Of a stretch of 64,000 nt of DNA, positions 47,671-57,706 are shown one piece after another. The notes under the pieces are model-generated. The model searched no databases. It saw nothing but the letters and a program-made list of their open reading frames with translations, and had not been told where the DNA came from. The DNA lies in contig JBKPPF010000055.1 of NCBI GenBank assembly GCA_046733475.1, positions 51,809 to 115,808 on the forward strand. Reading direction: 5' to 3'. Within the stretch, counting starts at the first letter, position 1; the number at the start of each line of letters is the position of its first letter. This DNA comes from DATEOR01 sp046733475 (GTDB lineage: Bacteria > Actinomycetota > Thermoleophilia > Gaiellales > Gaiellaceae). Made by a program: the position numbers and the translations under genes.

Positions 47671-49329
47671 ATGCTACCAGGGGGGACGGCCGCCTCCGGC
47701 GCGCGCGCCGAGCGGGCACCGCGCCAACCCTGGCTCGAGCGTGCGGTTCTCCGGGTGCGCGAAGATCCGTACCGCCTCGGGGTGGGCGTCATCTCTGCCG
47801 CGCTCGCCACCTTCCTCCTCTTCCAGATGACGGTATGGCCGCCGCACGAGGACGAGACACTCGTCTTCTTCGTCACGCAGCAGCCGATCGGCGATGTCTT
47901 CTCCACCGTCTTCGCCGAGCGGGGCGGTGCGCCGCTCCACTGGCTCCTGGCCTACCTCGCCGGCGCGATCTCCCCCAGCCTGACCGCGCTGCGGCTCGTG
48001 TCGGTCATCTTCGCGGTCGCGAGCATGCCCGTGATCGCGGCGCTCGTCGCCAGGCTCACCGACAAGCGCACGGCGCTCGTCGCCACCGCACTCGCCGCGG
48101 CGAGCTGGATCACGATCTACCACGGCATCTACGCGCGGATGTACAGCCTCTTCCTCTTCCTGAGCGCGTTGTCGTTCCTCACTCTGATCCGGGCGGTCGG
48201 CACGCGGGACCCGAGGCGGTGGGCCGCATGGATAGCCGCGATGGCGCTCACCATCGCGACCCAGCCGTACGGGACCTTCGTGCTCGCGGCGCAGGCCGTC
48301 TACGTCCTGGCACGCAGGCGCCGGCGCGAGCTCCCGCTCCAGCCGGCGGCGATCTCGTTCGGAATCGTGGTCGCGCTCGTCGCGCCGCTCTGGCTCATCT
48401 ACCGCGTACTCGCGTCGCGCTTCGGCATCGGCCTCACCGGCGAGAGCGAATCGAAGCTGGGATCGCCAGTCGACGTCCTCGAGTACGTTTGGCACACGAT
48501 CGGCGACTTCGGCGCCGGCTGGACCGCGGCAACCGGGGTGATCGCCGCGCTCGCGGCGCTCGGCGGAGTGGTTCTCTTCCGCACGCGTCCCGCCGCGGTG
48601 CTGCTGACCGCCACGGTGCTGCTCGTCCCGACGATCGCACTCATGGCCGCCCGGTCGCAGTCGAGCGTCTTCCTGGAGAGCAGGCACCTGATCTTCGCCC
48701 TGCCGTTCTTCCAGATGCTCGTCGCCGCGGGGCTGCTGAAGCTGGCCGGCCTGGCGGGACGGGCGGAGGCGGCCGTCGTCCTCGTCGGCCTCACCGCCCT
48801 CCTCAGCGTCGAGTTCGCCTGGGGCTGGCACAAGACGCCGTACATGTACGCGGGCGAGCCCGCCGCTCGCGAGCAGGCCCGGGATGAGGCGGCCGCGTGG
48901 CTCGCCGCCACGAGTCGGCCCGACGACATCCTCTTCGGCTACGAGCCGCTCTTCCTCGACGCCCGCGAGGCGGGGGCGCCGTTCGGCTCCGTGATCGTGC
49001 AGCGGGCGGATCCCCGGCTCGCCATCGAGAGCCTCGAAGAGGCGCCGAAGCCGCTCGGCCGCGGCGTGTGGATCTTCGACGCATCCGACCAGAGCGACCA
49101 GAACCGCGTCAAGCTCACCATCCCGGAGACCGTCCCCGGACCGACCTTCGAGTCCCGAGCGTGGGGACCGTTCCTCGTCATCAGGACGAAGGAGCCCGTG
49201 CAGGACGCTGAGGACTTCTTCCGCGACACGGCGGCGGTCGAGCTTGAGGGCCGGATCCTCGGCGTCGGCGACGCGAGCATCAACCTTCAGACCGCGGTCA
49301 CCGCGCTCAGCAGGTTGGACAACCGCTAG
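47671..49329 (+). CDS. GT-C membrane glycosyltransferase (ArnT/PMT-like)
   Basis: 552 residues from ATG 47671 (TTG 47659 is possible). About eleven membrane segments; an early extracytoplasmic acidic motif WPPHEDETLVFF resembles the DE catalytic motif of GT-C mannosyl/aminoarabinose transferases that use polyprenyl-phosphate sugars. The C-terminal 130 residues are a soluble extracytoplasmic domain. Probably glycosylates a lipid or wall polymer; substrate unknown. The stop shares CTAG with the next convergent gene. Confidence 0.85.
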   Translation: MLPGGTAASGARAERAPRQPWLERAVLRVREDPYRLGVGVISAALATFLLFQMTVWPPHEDETLVFFVTQQPIGDVFSTVFAERGGAPLHWLLAYLAGAISPSLTALRLVSVIFAVASMPVIAALVARLTDKRTALVATALAAASWITIYHGIYARMYSLFLFLSALSFLTLIRAVGTRDPRRWAAWIAAMALTIATQPYGTFVLAAQAVYVLARRRRRELPLQPAAISFGIVVALVAPLWLIYRVLASRFGIGLTGESESKLGSPVDVLEYVWHTIGDFGAGWTAATGVIAALAALGGVVLFRTRPAAVLLTATVLLVPTIALMAARSQSSVFLESRHLIFALPFFQMLVAAGLLKLAGLAGRAEAAVVLVGLTALLSVEFAWGWHKTPYMYAGEPAAREQARDEAAAWLAATSRPDDILFGYEPLFLDAREAGAPFGSVIVQRADPRLAIESLEEAPKPLGRGVWIFDASDQSDQNRVKLTIPETVPGPTFESRAWGPFLVIRTKEPVQDAEDFFRDTAAVELEGRILGVGDASINLQTAVTALSRLDNR

Positions 49330-49532
49330 CGCGCTGCTTCCTCGCGGGCCTCGCGCTCGAGCGTCTCGACATAGCAGGGAGCCTGCTCGAAGGCGGCGAG
49401 GCCGGCCGGCGTCTGGCGCTTCTCGGGCCGGCGAGGGACGCGCATCCGGCCGGCGGCGGCGAGGCCGGCTGCGCTGCCGACGATCCCTCCGATCACGAAG
49501 GAGCGGATCCGTTTCGCGCGCTCGCTCTCCAC
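49326..49532 (-). CDS. Small membrane-associated hypothetical protein
   Basis: 68 residues, GTG start. A glycine-rich hydrophobic stretch (SFVIGGIVGSAAGLAAAG) precedes a basic, then acidic, C-terminus containing one Cys. TACAAT lies 7 nt before the GTG (leaderless). No family recognised. Divergent from the PfkB gene. Confidence 0.6.
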   Translation of the reverse strand: MESERAKRIRSFVIGGIVGSAAGLAAAGRMRVPRRPEKRQTPAGLAAFEQAPCYVETLEREAREEAAR

Positions 49533-49539
49533 GTGAGCG

Positions 49540-49549
49540 ATTGTAGGCT
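49540..49549. promoter_or_regulatory. Overlapping divergent -10 boxes
   Basis: Minus TACAAT (49540-49545), 7 nt before GTG 49532. Plus TAGGCT (49544-49549), 8 nt before TTG 49558 and 11 nt before ATG 49561. Confidence 0.45.
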
Positions 49550-49560
49550 CCTCGCCCTTG

Positions 49561-50352
49561 ATGATCTGCACCCTCGGTGACCTGCTCCTCGACGTCGTCG
49601 TTCGCCTGGACGGGCCGATCGCCGAGGACACGGACACCTACGGCCTCACACGGGTAGGTCCGGGCGGCCAGGCGGCAAACGTTGCCGCGTGGACGGCAGC
49701 GCTCGGAGGGCGGGCCCGGTTCATCGGCAAGCGGGCCGAGGACGCCGCCGGGATCATGCTCGCGGACGAGCTCCGGCGGCGCGGAGTCGAGCTCGCGGGC
49801 CCGGTCGAGGAGGCGGGCACCGGCACCGTGGTCTCCGTGGCGACGCCCGACGGGAAACGGACGATGTTGACCGACCGCGGGATCGCGCCCGGCTTCGCGC
49901 CGGACGAGCTGCACGCATCGTGGCTCGAAGGCTGCGAATGGCTCCACATCGCCGGCTACAGCCTCGCGCGCCCGCCGATCAGGGAGGCCTCGCTGGCCGC
50001 GGCCGCGCTCGCGCCGCGGGTGAGCGTCGATCTCTCCTCGACCGCCGCGATCGAGGCGGCCGGCGTCGACGAGTTCCGAGACCTTATCGGGCGCATCCGC
50101 CCCGAGATCGTCTTCGCAAACGAGGAGGAGGCCGAGCTCGTCGGCGGGATCGACACGGAGACGCTGGTGGTCAAGCGCGGCGCGGGCGGCATCGTCGTCT
50201 CGGGCGCCGAGTACGAGGCGAAGCCGGCCGAGGTCGTCGACACGACCGGCGCCGGCGATGCGCTCGCCGCGGGCTTTCTCCTGGGCGGGCCGGACCTCGG
50301 GCTCGACGCGGCGGCGCGCTGTGTAGCAACCATGGGAGCCTTCCCGCAGTGA
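49561..50352 (+). CDS. psuK: PfkB-family kinase, probably pseudouridine kinase
   Basis: 263 residues, ribokinase fold. N-terminal CTLGDLLLDVVVR, GGQAANVAAWTAALG, and the anion-hole motif VDTTGAGDALAAGF with catalytic Asp. GTGA overlap with psuG identifies the likely substrate as pseudouridine (pseudouridine to its 5'-phosphate). It is short for the family (usually about 300). TTG at 49558 is an alternative start closer to the leaderless spacing. Confidence 0.85.
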   Translation: MICTLGDLLLDVVVRLDGPIAEDTDTYGLTRVGPGGQAANVAAWTAALGGRARFIGKRAEDAAGIMLADELRRRGVELAGPVEEAGTGTVVSVATPDGKRTMLTDRGIAPGFAPDELHASWLEGCEWLHIAGYSLARPPIREASLAAAALAPRVSVDLSSTAAIEAAGVDEFRDLIGRIRPEIVFANEEEAELVGGIDTETLVVKRGAGGIVVSGAEYEAKPAEVVDTTGAGDALAAGFLLGGPDLGLDAAARCVATMGAFPQ

Positions 50353-51248
50353 CCGATCTTCTCCGCATCCATCCCGAGGTGCGCGCGGCCCTCGAGTCGC
50401 GGCGGCCCGTGATCGCGCTCGAGACGACGCTCGTCGCGCACGGCTTCCCGGGCGGAGTCGGAGCCGAGGTCGCCGCGGAGGCCGAGCGGCGCGTGCGCAT
50501 GGCCTGGGCCGTGCCGGCGACGATCGGCGTCGTCGACGGACGGATCTGCGTCGGCCTGGAAGCGGGCGAGCTGGAGCGGTTCGCCACCTCGCCCGAGGCG
50601 CGTAAGGTCGGCCCGCGAGACCTCGCAGCTTGCGCAATGGCCAAAGAGCTGGGCGCGACCACCGTCGGGGCGACCCTCGCCGTCTGCCGCGCTGCTGGCA
50701 TCGGATTCATGGGCACCGGCGGTATCGGCGGAGTCCACCGCGGATGGGAGCGTTCGCTGGACGTCTCCGCCGACCTCGGGGAACTCGGCCGGACCGAGGC
50801 GCTCGTCGTCGCCTCGGGCGCGAAGTCGATCCTCGACGTGGACGCGACCGGCGAGGTGCTGGAGACCCTGGGCGTGCCCGTGCTCGGCTGGCGGACAGAC
50901 GAGATGCCGCTCTTCTACAAGGCGGACGGCGGCCCGCCCGTCTCCCAGCGCGTACAGAGTGTCGACGAGGCCGCTCAGGTGGCGCAGTTTCACTGGCGCC
51001 TCGGCCGCCACTCCGGAATCGTGCTCGCCCGCCCGCCGGACGAGAGCCTCGACGTCGAGCCGCTCATCGAGCAGGGCATCCAAGAGGCGGCCGAGCGCGG
51101 GATCCGCGGGCAGGCGGTGACGCCGTTCGTCCTCTCTTACCTCCATCAGAAGAGCGACGGGCGCACCATCGAGGTGAACAAGAAGCTGATCGTCGAGAAC
51201 GCCGCCCTCGCCGCCGAGGTCGCGACGGCCTACTCGAAGCTGACCTAG
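50349..51248 (+). CDS. psuG: Pseudouridine-5'-phosphate glycosidase
   Basis: 299 residues. Cleaves the C-C glycosidic bond of pseudouridine-5'-phosphate to uracil and ribose-5-phosphate. Signatures: PVIALETTLVAHGFPGG, GATTVGATLAVCRAAGI, FMGTGGIGGVHRG, VVASGAKSILDVDATGEVLE and GQAVTPFVLSYL. GTG overlaps the kinase stop, so kinase and glycosidase form a two-gene catabolic unit. Confidence 0.95.
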   Translation: MTDLLRIHPEVRAALESRRPVIALETTLVAHGFPGGVGAEVAAEAERRVRMAWAVPATIGVVDGRICVGLEAGELERFATSPEARKVGPRDLAACAMAKELGATTVGATLAVCRAAGIGFMGTGGIGGVHRGWERSLDVSADLGELGRTEALVVASGAKSILDVDATGEVLETLGVPVLGWRTDEMPLFYKADGGPPVSQRVQSVDEAAQVAQFHWRLGRHSGIVLARPPDESLDVEPLIEQGIQEAAERGIRGQAVTPFVLSYLHQKSDGRTIEVNKKLIVENAALAAEVATAYSKLT

Positions 51249-51259
51249 ACGCGAGGGAG

Positions 51260-51481
51260 CTACTCGTCGACGCGTTCGATCGCGACGATGTCGTCCGCGT
51301 CGAACTGCACTTCCCCCGCCTGGCCCCAGCCGACGATGTCGCCGCTCGGCAGGATCGCCACCGGGGCGATCACCGTGCCGTCGCGAAGGAGGAGCCTGGT
51401 CTGATGGACGCCGAAGGCGTCTTGCGGCCAGCCAGCCACCTCGGCGACGAGCCAGTCGGGCAGGCGCGGCGGGTCGGCCAC
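51260..51481 (-). CDS. Small hypothetical protein
   Basis: 73 residues from GTG 51481, sharing a base with the GYD gene stop (TAGTG). Predicted beta-rich, with RLLLRDGTVIAPVAILPSGDIVGW and QFDADDIVAIERVDE. No family recognised. Coupled to the GYD-domain protein. Confidence 0.6.
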   Translation of the reverse strand: MADPPRLPDWLVAEVAGWPQDAFGVHQTRLLLRDGTVIAPVAILPSGDIVGWGQAGEVQFDADDIVAIERVDE

Positions 51482-51768
51482 TACTCCGCGAGGAGGTTCA
51501 GCAGGTCCTCGACCTCGAGCATCTCGTAAGACTCTGTGTGCACGCTGCCCCGCGCCCCGAGCGCGACGGAGACCTTCGCGATCGCGGAGGCGCCAGACGC
51601 CTCGACGATGTTCACGAAGTCGTGCGGCCCGAGGGCGAACCACTGGTGGAGCACCTTGACCCCAAGCTCCTCGACGTCCTTGTTCACCTCGCGCACCCGC
51701 TCCGGGTTGGCGCGGAGCGTCTGCAGGCCCTGCTCGCTGAGCTGCGACAGCATCAGGTACTTCGGCAT
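51481..51768 (-). CDS. GYD-domain protein
   Basis: 95 residues. MPKYLMLSQLSEQGLQTLRA and VKVLHQWFALGPHDFVNIVEA fit the GYD/DUF4242-like ferredoxin fold; function unknown. AGGAGG ribosome-binding site. Lies 8 bp after a membrane protein gene on the same strand. Confidence 0.85.
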   Translation of the reverse strand: MPKYLMLSQLSEQGLQTLRANPERVREVNKDVEELGVKVLHQWFALGPHDFVNIVEASGASAIAKVSVALGARGSVHTESYEMLEVEDLLNLLAE

Positions 51769-51776
51769 CCGTCCTC

Positions 51777-52460
51777 CTAGGTCTTCGGCTGCGGCGAGGA
51801 TAACGCCCGCGACCTCTGCTCGAAGTAGAGCAGGCTGAGCCCGAGGAAGAAGAAGGGCCCGAGCACGCCGTTCGCCATCACGTGCGCGGCGAGGCTCCCG
51901 TTGTCCGCAAAGCCGGTCAGGAGCAGCCCTAGGAACGGGCCGAAGAGCGCGTAGATGACGGTGAGCGCCGCGCTGACGCCGAGCACGTGCAGGAACTCCG
52001 GCCGGGCAAGGTCGGTCGCACGCGTGAGCGCGAAGCCGATCTGGCCGAACCAGGACGTTCCCTGGGGAGCGCGCTCGATCATCGCCACCGGAATCGCGAG
52101 CCCGACGAACGCGAGCCAGGCCACCGAGAAGAAGAGGATGAGGGCGTCGACGACCCCGAGCACGAACGGGAGCGAGACGATGATCATGAGCGGGGCGAGG
52201 ACCGGAGCCCGGACGCCGACCTGGGCCCAGGCCTCGCCGGCCGGGTCACCGAGCGCGATGCGGACGGCAACCGCGTAACACACGGTGAATGCGGGCGCGA
52301 TGACCGCGATGACGAGGACCAGCTCCCCGAGGATTCCGGCCACAAGGACGGCCCCGCCCAGGAAGGCTCCGATGCCTGCGGCCGCCCAGAGCCGCTCGCC
52401 GTAGAGACGGACGGTCTCGGCGAGGAGCTCCCCCAGCTTGAGCGGGCGGTTGACGTTCAT
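51777..52460 (-). CDS. Polytopic membrane protein (DUF7847-like)
   Basis: 227 residues, about six membrane segments. N-terminal RPLKLGELLAETVRLYGERL is typical of membrane proteins related to the glycerophosphodiester phosphodiesterase membrane domain. No catalytic residues recognised. ATG start, divergent from the GNAT gene with 26 bp between the start codons. Confidence 0.75.
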   Translation of the reverse strand: MNVNRPLKLGELLAETVRLYGERLWAAAGIGAFLGGAVLVAGILGELVLVIAVIAPAFTVCYAVAVRIALGDPAGEAWAQVGVRAPVLAPLMIIVSLPFVLGVVDALILFFSVAWLAFVGLAIPVAMIERAPQGTSWFGQIGFALTRATDLARPEFLHVLGVSAALTVIYALFGPFLGLLLTGFADNGSLAAHVMANGVLGPFFFLGLSLLYFEQRSRALSSPQPKT

Positions 52461-52486
52461 GGAAGGCGGAACGGTACCCTCGCCAC

Positions 52487-52939
52487 ATCGAGATCCGGCG
52501 CGAGACCTACGGGAGCGAGGCCGCCCGGGCGCTGACGAACGCACTCGCCACAGAGCTCCTCGAGCGACACGGTCGGCCCGGATCAGGGATGGAGCCGTCA
52601 GCATCGGATTTCGCGTCGCCGGAGGGCGGGTTCCTGGTCGCCTCGCTGGACGGCGTCTACGCGGCTTGCGGCGGCGTGTGCCGCTTCGATCTCGAGACGG
52701 CCGAGATCCGGCGGATGTACGTCGTGCCGGAGCGCCGAGGCGCAGGGCTTTCGCGGCGGATGCTCGGCGCGCTGGAGGAAGAGGCCCGATCCCTGGGATA
52801 TCGCCGGGTGCGGCTCGAGACCGGAATCCACCAGCACGAGGCCCTCGGGCTCTACCGCTCCGCCGGCTTCGAGGAGATCCCGCGCTACGGCCCGTACGAG
52901 GACGACGAGCTGAGCGTCTGCTTGGAGAAGCCGCTGTAG
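52487..52939 (+). CDS. GNAT acetyltransferase, apparent ATC start
   Basis: 150 residues if begun at ATC 52487. The acetyl-CoA-binding motif A is RRMYVVPERRGAGLSRRML. It is preceded by YAACGGVCRFD and followed by YRRVRLETGIHQHEALGLYR. The conserved beginning (IEIRRETYGSEAARALTNAL) lies upstream of the first standard start (ATG 52589). TACCCT (52475-52480) lies 6 nt before the ATC, the leaderless spacing. There is no in-frame ATG, GTG or TTG between the upstream stop and ATG 52589. Substrate unknown. Confidence 0.75.
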   Translation: MEIRRETYGSEAARALTNALATELLERHGRPGSGMEPSASDFASPEGGFLVASLDGVYAACGGVCRFDLETAEIRRMYVVPERRGAGLSRRMLGALEEEARSLGYRRVRLETGIHQHEALGLYRSAGFEEIPRYGPYEDDELSVCLEKPL

Positions 52940-53099
52940 CGCTTCTCCGACCAGAGCCGAGGCAAGGCGCCCAACAATCTGGCATCGGCCCGGCCGCCCT
53001 TGTGTTTCACTGTCCCACGACGGCCGCACTTTGTACGCGTGCAACACAAAGCTGGGTTTGCGCGGCTGCCGTGAGAGAGTGCGGGTCGGGTCGACCAGT

Positions 53100-55561
<2,462 letters not shown>

Positions 55562-55580
<19 letters not shown>

Positions 55581-55951
55581 CTCGTCCTTTCAGGAAGGTC
55601 GTCCTCCCTGCGGTAGAGCACGACCTCGCGCTTGTACTGCTTGTGCACGTTGCGAATCTCGCGGCGCAGCTCTCGCTCGAGCCGCTCGAGCCGGGCGCGC
55701 GCCTTCCCGAGCTCGTCCTCGAGGCGGATGACCGTCTCGACCCCGGCGAGGTTCAGGCCGAGCTCGGTGGTCAGGCGCTGGATGAGACGAAGCCGCTCGA
55801 GGTCGACCTCGGAGTACAGGCGCGTGTTCCCCGGGGTGCGCTTGGGGCGCACGAGTCCCTTCGACTCGTAGATGCGAAGCGTCTGCGGGTGCATGCCGAC
55901 GAGCTCCGCGGCGATGGAGATCATGTAGCGCGGCCGCTCCTGTTCGGTCAT
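55562..55951 (-). CDS. hspR: MerR-type heat-shock repressor HspR
   Basis: 129 residues. Winged helix YMISIAAELVGMHPQTLRIY, ESKGLVRPKRTPGNTRLYSE, then a coiled coil. HspR represses dnaK operons in actinomycetes by binding HAIR repeats, with DnaK as co-repressor. ATGA overlap with the small membrane gene upstream. I did not find the HAIR consensus upstream of dnaK. Confidence 0.92.
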
Positions 55952-56121
55952 TCGCGCTCCACCGCCTTACCGCCGGTCCAGAGCGTCCACATGAGGACCA
56001 GGGTGCTCGCGACCACGAGGAAGATGGCGATCCATTGCAGCGCCATGACCATCGTGAGGAAGAGCCCGAGGGCGACGAGGAGCGTCACCATCGCGTAGAT
56101 CCGAAGCCGCCGGCGCCTCAC
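55948..56121 (-). CDS. Small two-span membrane protein in heat-shock operon
   Basis: 57 residues. Basic start (MRRRRLRIYA), two membrane segments (VTLLVALGLFLTMVMAL and IFLVVASTLVLMWTLW) and a short tail. GTG overlaps the dnaJ stop (GTGA), and its stop overlaps the hspR ATG (ATGA). Not a standard component of the dnaK operon; role unknown. Confidence 0.7.
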   Translation of the reverse strand: MRRRRLRIYAMVTLLVALGLFLTMVMALQWIAIFLVVASTLVLMWTLWTGGKAVERE

Positions 56122-57221
56122 GAAAACACCTTCTCTCGGGGATCGTCGCCCGAGACCTTCTGCAGGTTCTCGATCGCCTCTCGCTCGGCCTTGGTGAGCT
56201 TGGTCGGGACGTTGACGCGCAGCCGCGCGAGCAGGTCGCCCTTCCCTCCCTTCAGCTTGGGTGCGCCGCGGCCCTTGACCTTCAGCATCTTCCCGTCCTG
56301 CGAGCCCGACGGGATCTTGAGCGCGACGCGGCCCTCCGGCGTCGGGATCTCGACCGTCGCCCCGAGCGCGGCCTCGGCGTACGTGACCGGGACCTCCAGG
56401 AGGAGATCGGCGCCGCGCCGTTCGTAGAGGGGCGATGCGGCGACCCGCGTCACGACGATGAGGTCGCCGGGCGGGCCGCCATTCGTCCCGGCCTCGCCCT
56501 TGCCTTTCAGGCGGATCTGCGTGCCGTCCTTGACCCCGGCCGGGATCTTTACGGTGTAGCGCTTCGTGCGGCGCTCGCGGCCCGCACCGTGGCAGTTCCG
56601 GCACGGCCGCTCGACGACGGTCCCGTTGCCGTGGCAGCGCGGGCACGGACGCGAGAACGCGAAGAAGCCTTCGTCCTCGGAGACGACGCCGCGCCCCCGG
56701 CACTCCGGGCAGATCTGCGGCGCTGTGCCGGGCTCGGCACCGGTGCCGTGGCACGTCGAACAGGTCACCTCGAGGTCGACGGGGATCTTCGTCGTCAGGC
56801 CCTTGAGCGAATCCTCGAAGGAAACGTTGATCGCCACTTCGACGTCACGCCCGCGCTCACCTCGCTGGCGACGCTGCGAGGAGCCGCGCGCCGCGCCCGC
56901 GTTCCCGAAGATGTTCCCGAACAGGTCGCCGATGTCGCCGAGGTCGGAGAAATTCCCCGACCAGTTGAAGTTGCCGCCCGTTCCGGGCCCACCGCCGGCG
57001 CCGCTGAAGATCCGCGGTCCGACCTGGTCGTACTGCTTGCGCTTCTCCGGGTCCGAGAGGACGTCGTAGGCGCTTTGGATCTCCTTGAAGCGCTCCTCCG
57101 CCGTCTTGTCGCCCGGGTTCTTGTCCGGGTGGTGCTCGCGCGCGAGTTTCCGGTAGGCCTTCTTGATCTCGTCAGCCGAGGCGCCCTTCTTGACGCCCAG
57201 CACCTCGTAGAGATCCCTCAT
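56118..57221 (-). CDS. dnaJ: Co-chaperone DnaJ
   Basis: 367 residues. J domain with AREHHPDKNPGD, Gly/Phe region, four CxxCxGxG zinc repeats (CSTCHGTG, CPECRGRG, CPRCHGNG, CRNCHGAG) and the C-terminal substrate domain. Stimulates DnaK ATPase. ATGA overlap with grpE. Confidence 0.97.
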   Translation of the reverse strand: MRDLYEVLGVKKGASADEIKKAYRKLAREHHPDKNPGDKTAEERFKEIQSAYDVLSDPEKRKQYDQVGPRIFSGAGGGPGTGGNFNWSGNFSDLGDIGDLFGNIFGNAGAARGSSQRRQRGERGRDVEVAINVSFEDSLKGLTTKIPVDLEVTCSTCHGTGAEPGTAPQICPECRGRGVVSEDEGFFAFSRPCPRCHGNGTVVERPCRNCHGAGRERRTKRYTVKIPAGVKDGTQIRLKGKGEAGTNGGPPGDLIVVTRVAASPLYERRGADLLLEVPVTYAEAALGATVEIPTPEGRVALKIPSGSQDGKMLKVKGRGAPKLKGGKGDLLARLRVNVPTKLTKAEREAIENLQKVSGDDPREKVFS

Positions 57222-57706
57222 TCGCCTTGGGACACCACGACTCGGGCCGGGCGGAGAACGCGATCGCCCAGGCGGTAGCCCTTCTGCAGGACCTCGATCA
57301 CGGACCCGTCCTCCCGCTCCGAGGGCTGCGAAACGAGTGCCTCGTGGACGTGTGGGTCGAACTGCCCGTCCGTCTCGACCTCGACGAGCCCCTCGCGGGC
57401 GAGCGCCTCGACAAGCTCGCGGTGGACGAGCCGGACACCTTCCTCCAGCTTCGCCTCCTCGTGCTGTGCCGCCGCCTCGAGCGCGCGCTCGAGGTCGTCG
57501 AGCACGGGCAGGAGCTCCTTCACGAGCCGCTCATGGGCACGCGCGACCAGGCCCTCCTGGTCGCGCGCCACCCGCTTGCGGTAGTTCTCGAAATCGGCGG
57601 CGACGCGCTTGAGATCGTTCAGATACTCGTCACGCTCGCGTTCGACCTCGGCAAGCCGTTCTTCCAGCTCGGCGTCGTCGGTCGGAGTCGGAGCCTCGTC
57701 AGCCAT
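57218..57706 (-). CDS. grpE: Nucleotide exchange factor GrpE
   Basis: 162 residues. Acidic N-terminus, long coiled coil (EERLAEVERERDEYLNDLKR), then the beta-domain motif (VEVETDGQFDPHVHEAL; VLQKGYRLGDRVLRPARV). Promotes ADP release from DnaK. ATG shares a base with the dnaK TAA. Confidence 0.96.
   Translation of the reverse strand: MADEAPTPTDDAELEERLAEVERERDEYLNDLKRVAADFENYRKRVARDQEGLVARAHERLVKELLPVLDDLERALEAAAQHEEAKLEEGVRLVHRELVEALAREGLVEVETDGQFDPHVHEALVSQPSEREDGSVIEVLQKGYRLGDRVLRPARVVVSQGE

Noticed and set aside
47674..50637. 987-residue minus-strand open frame
   Set aside because: Antisense to the GT-C transferase and psuK genes, which carry clear motifs; the frame itself has none.
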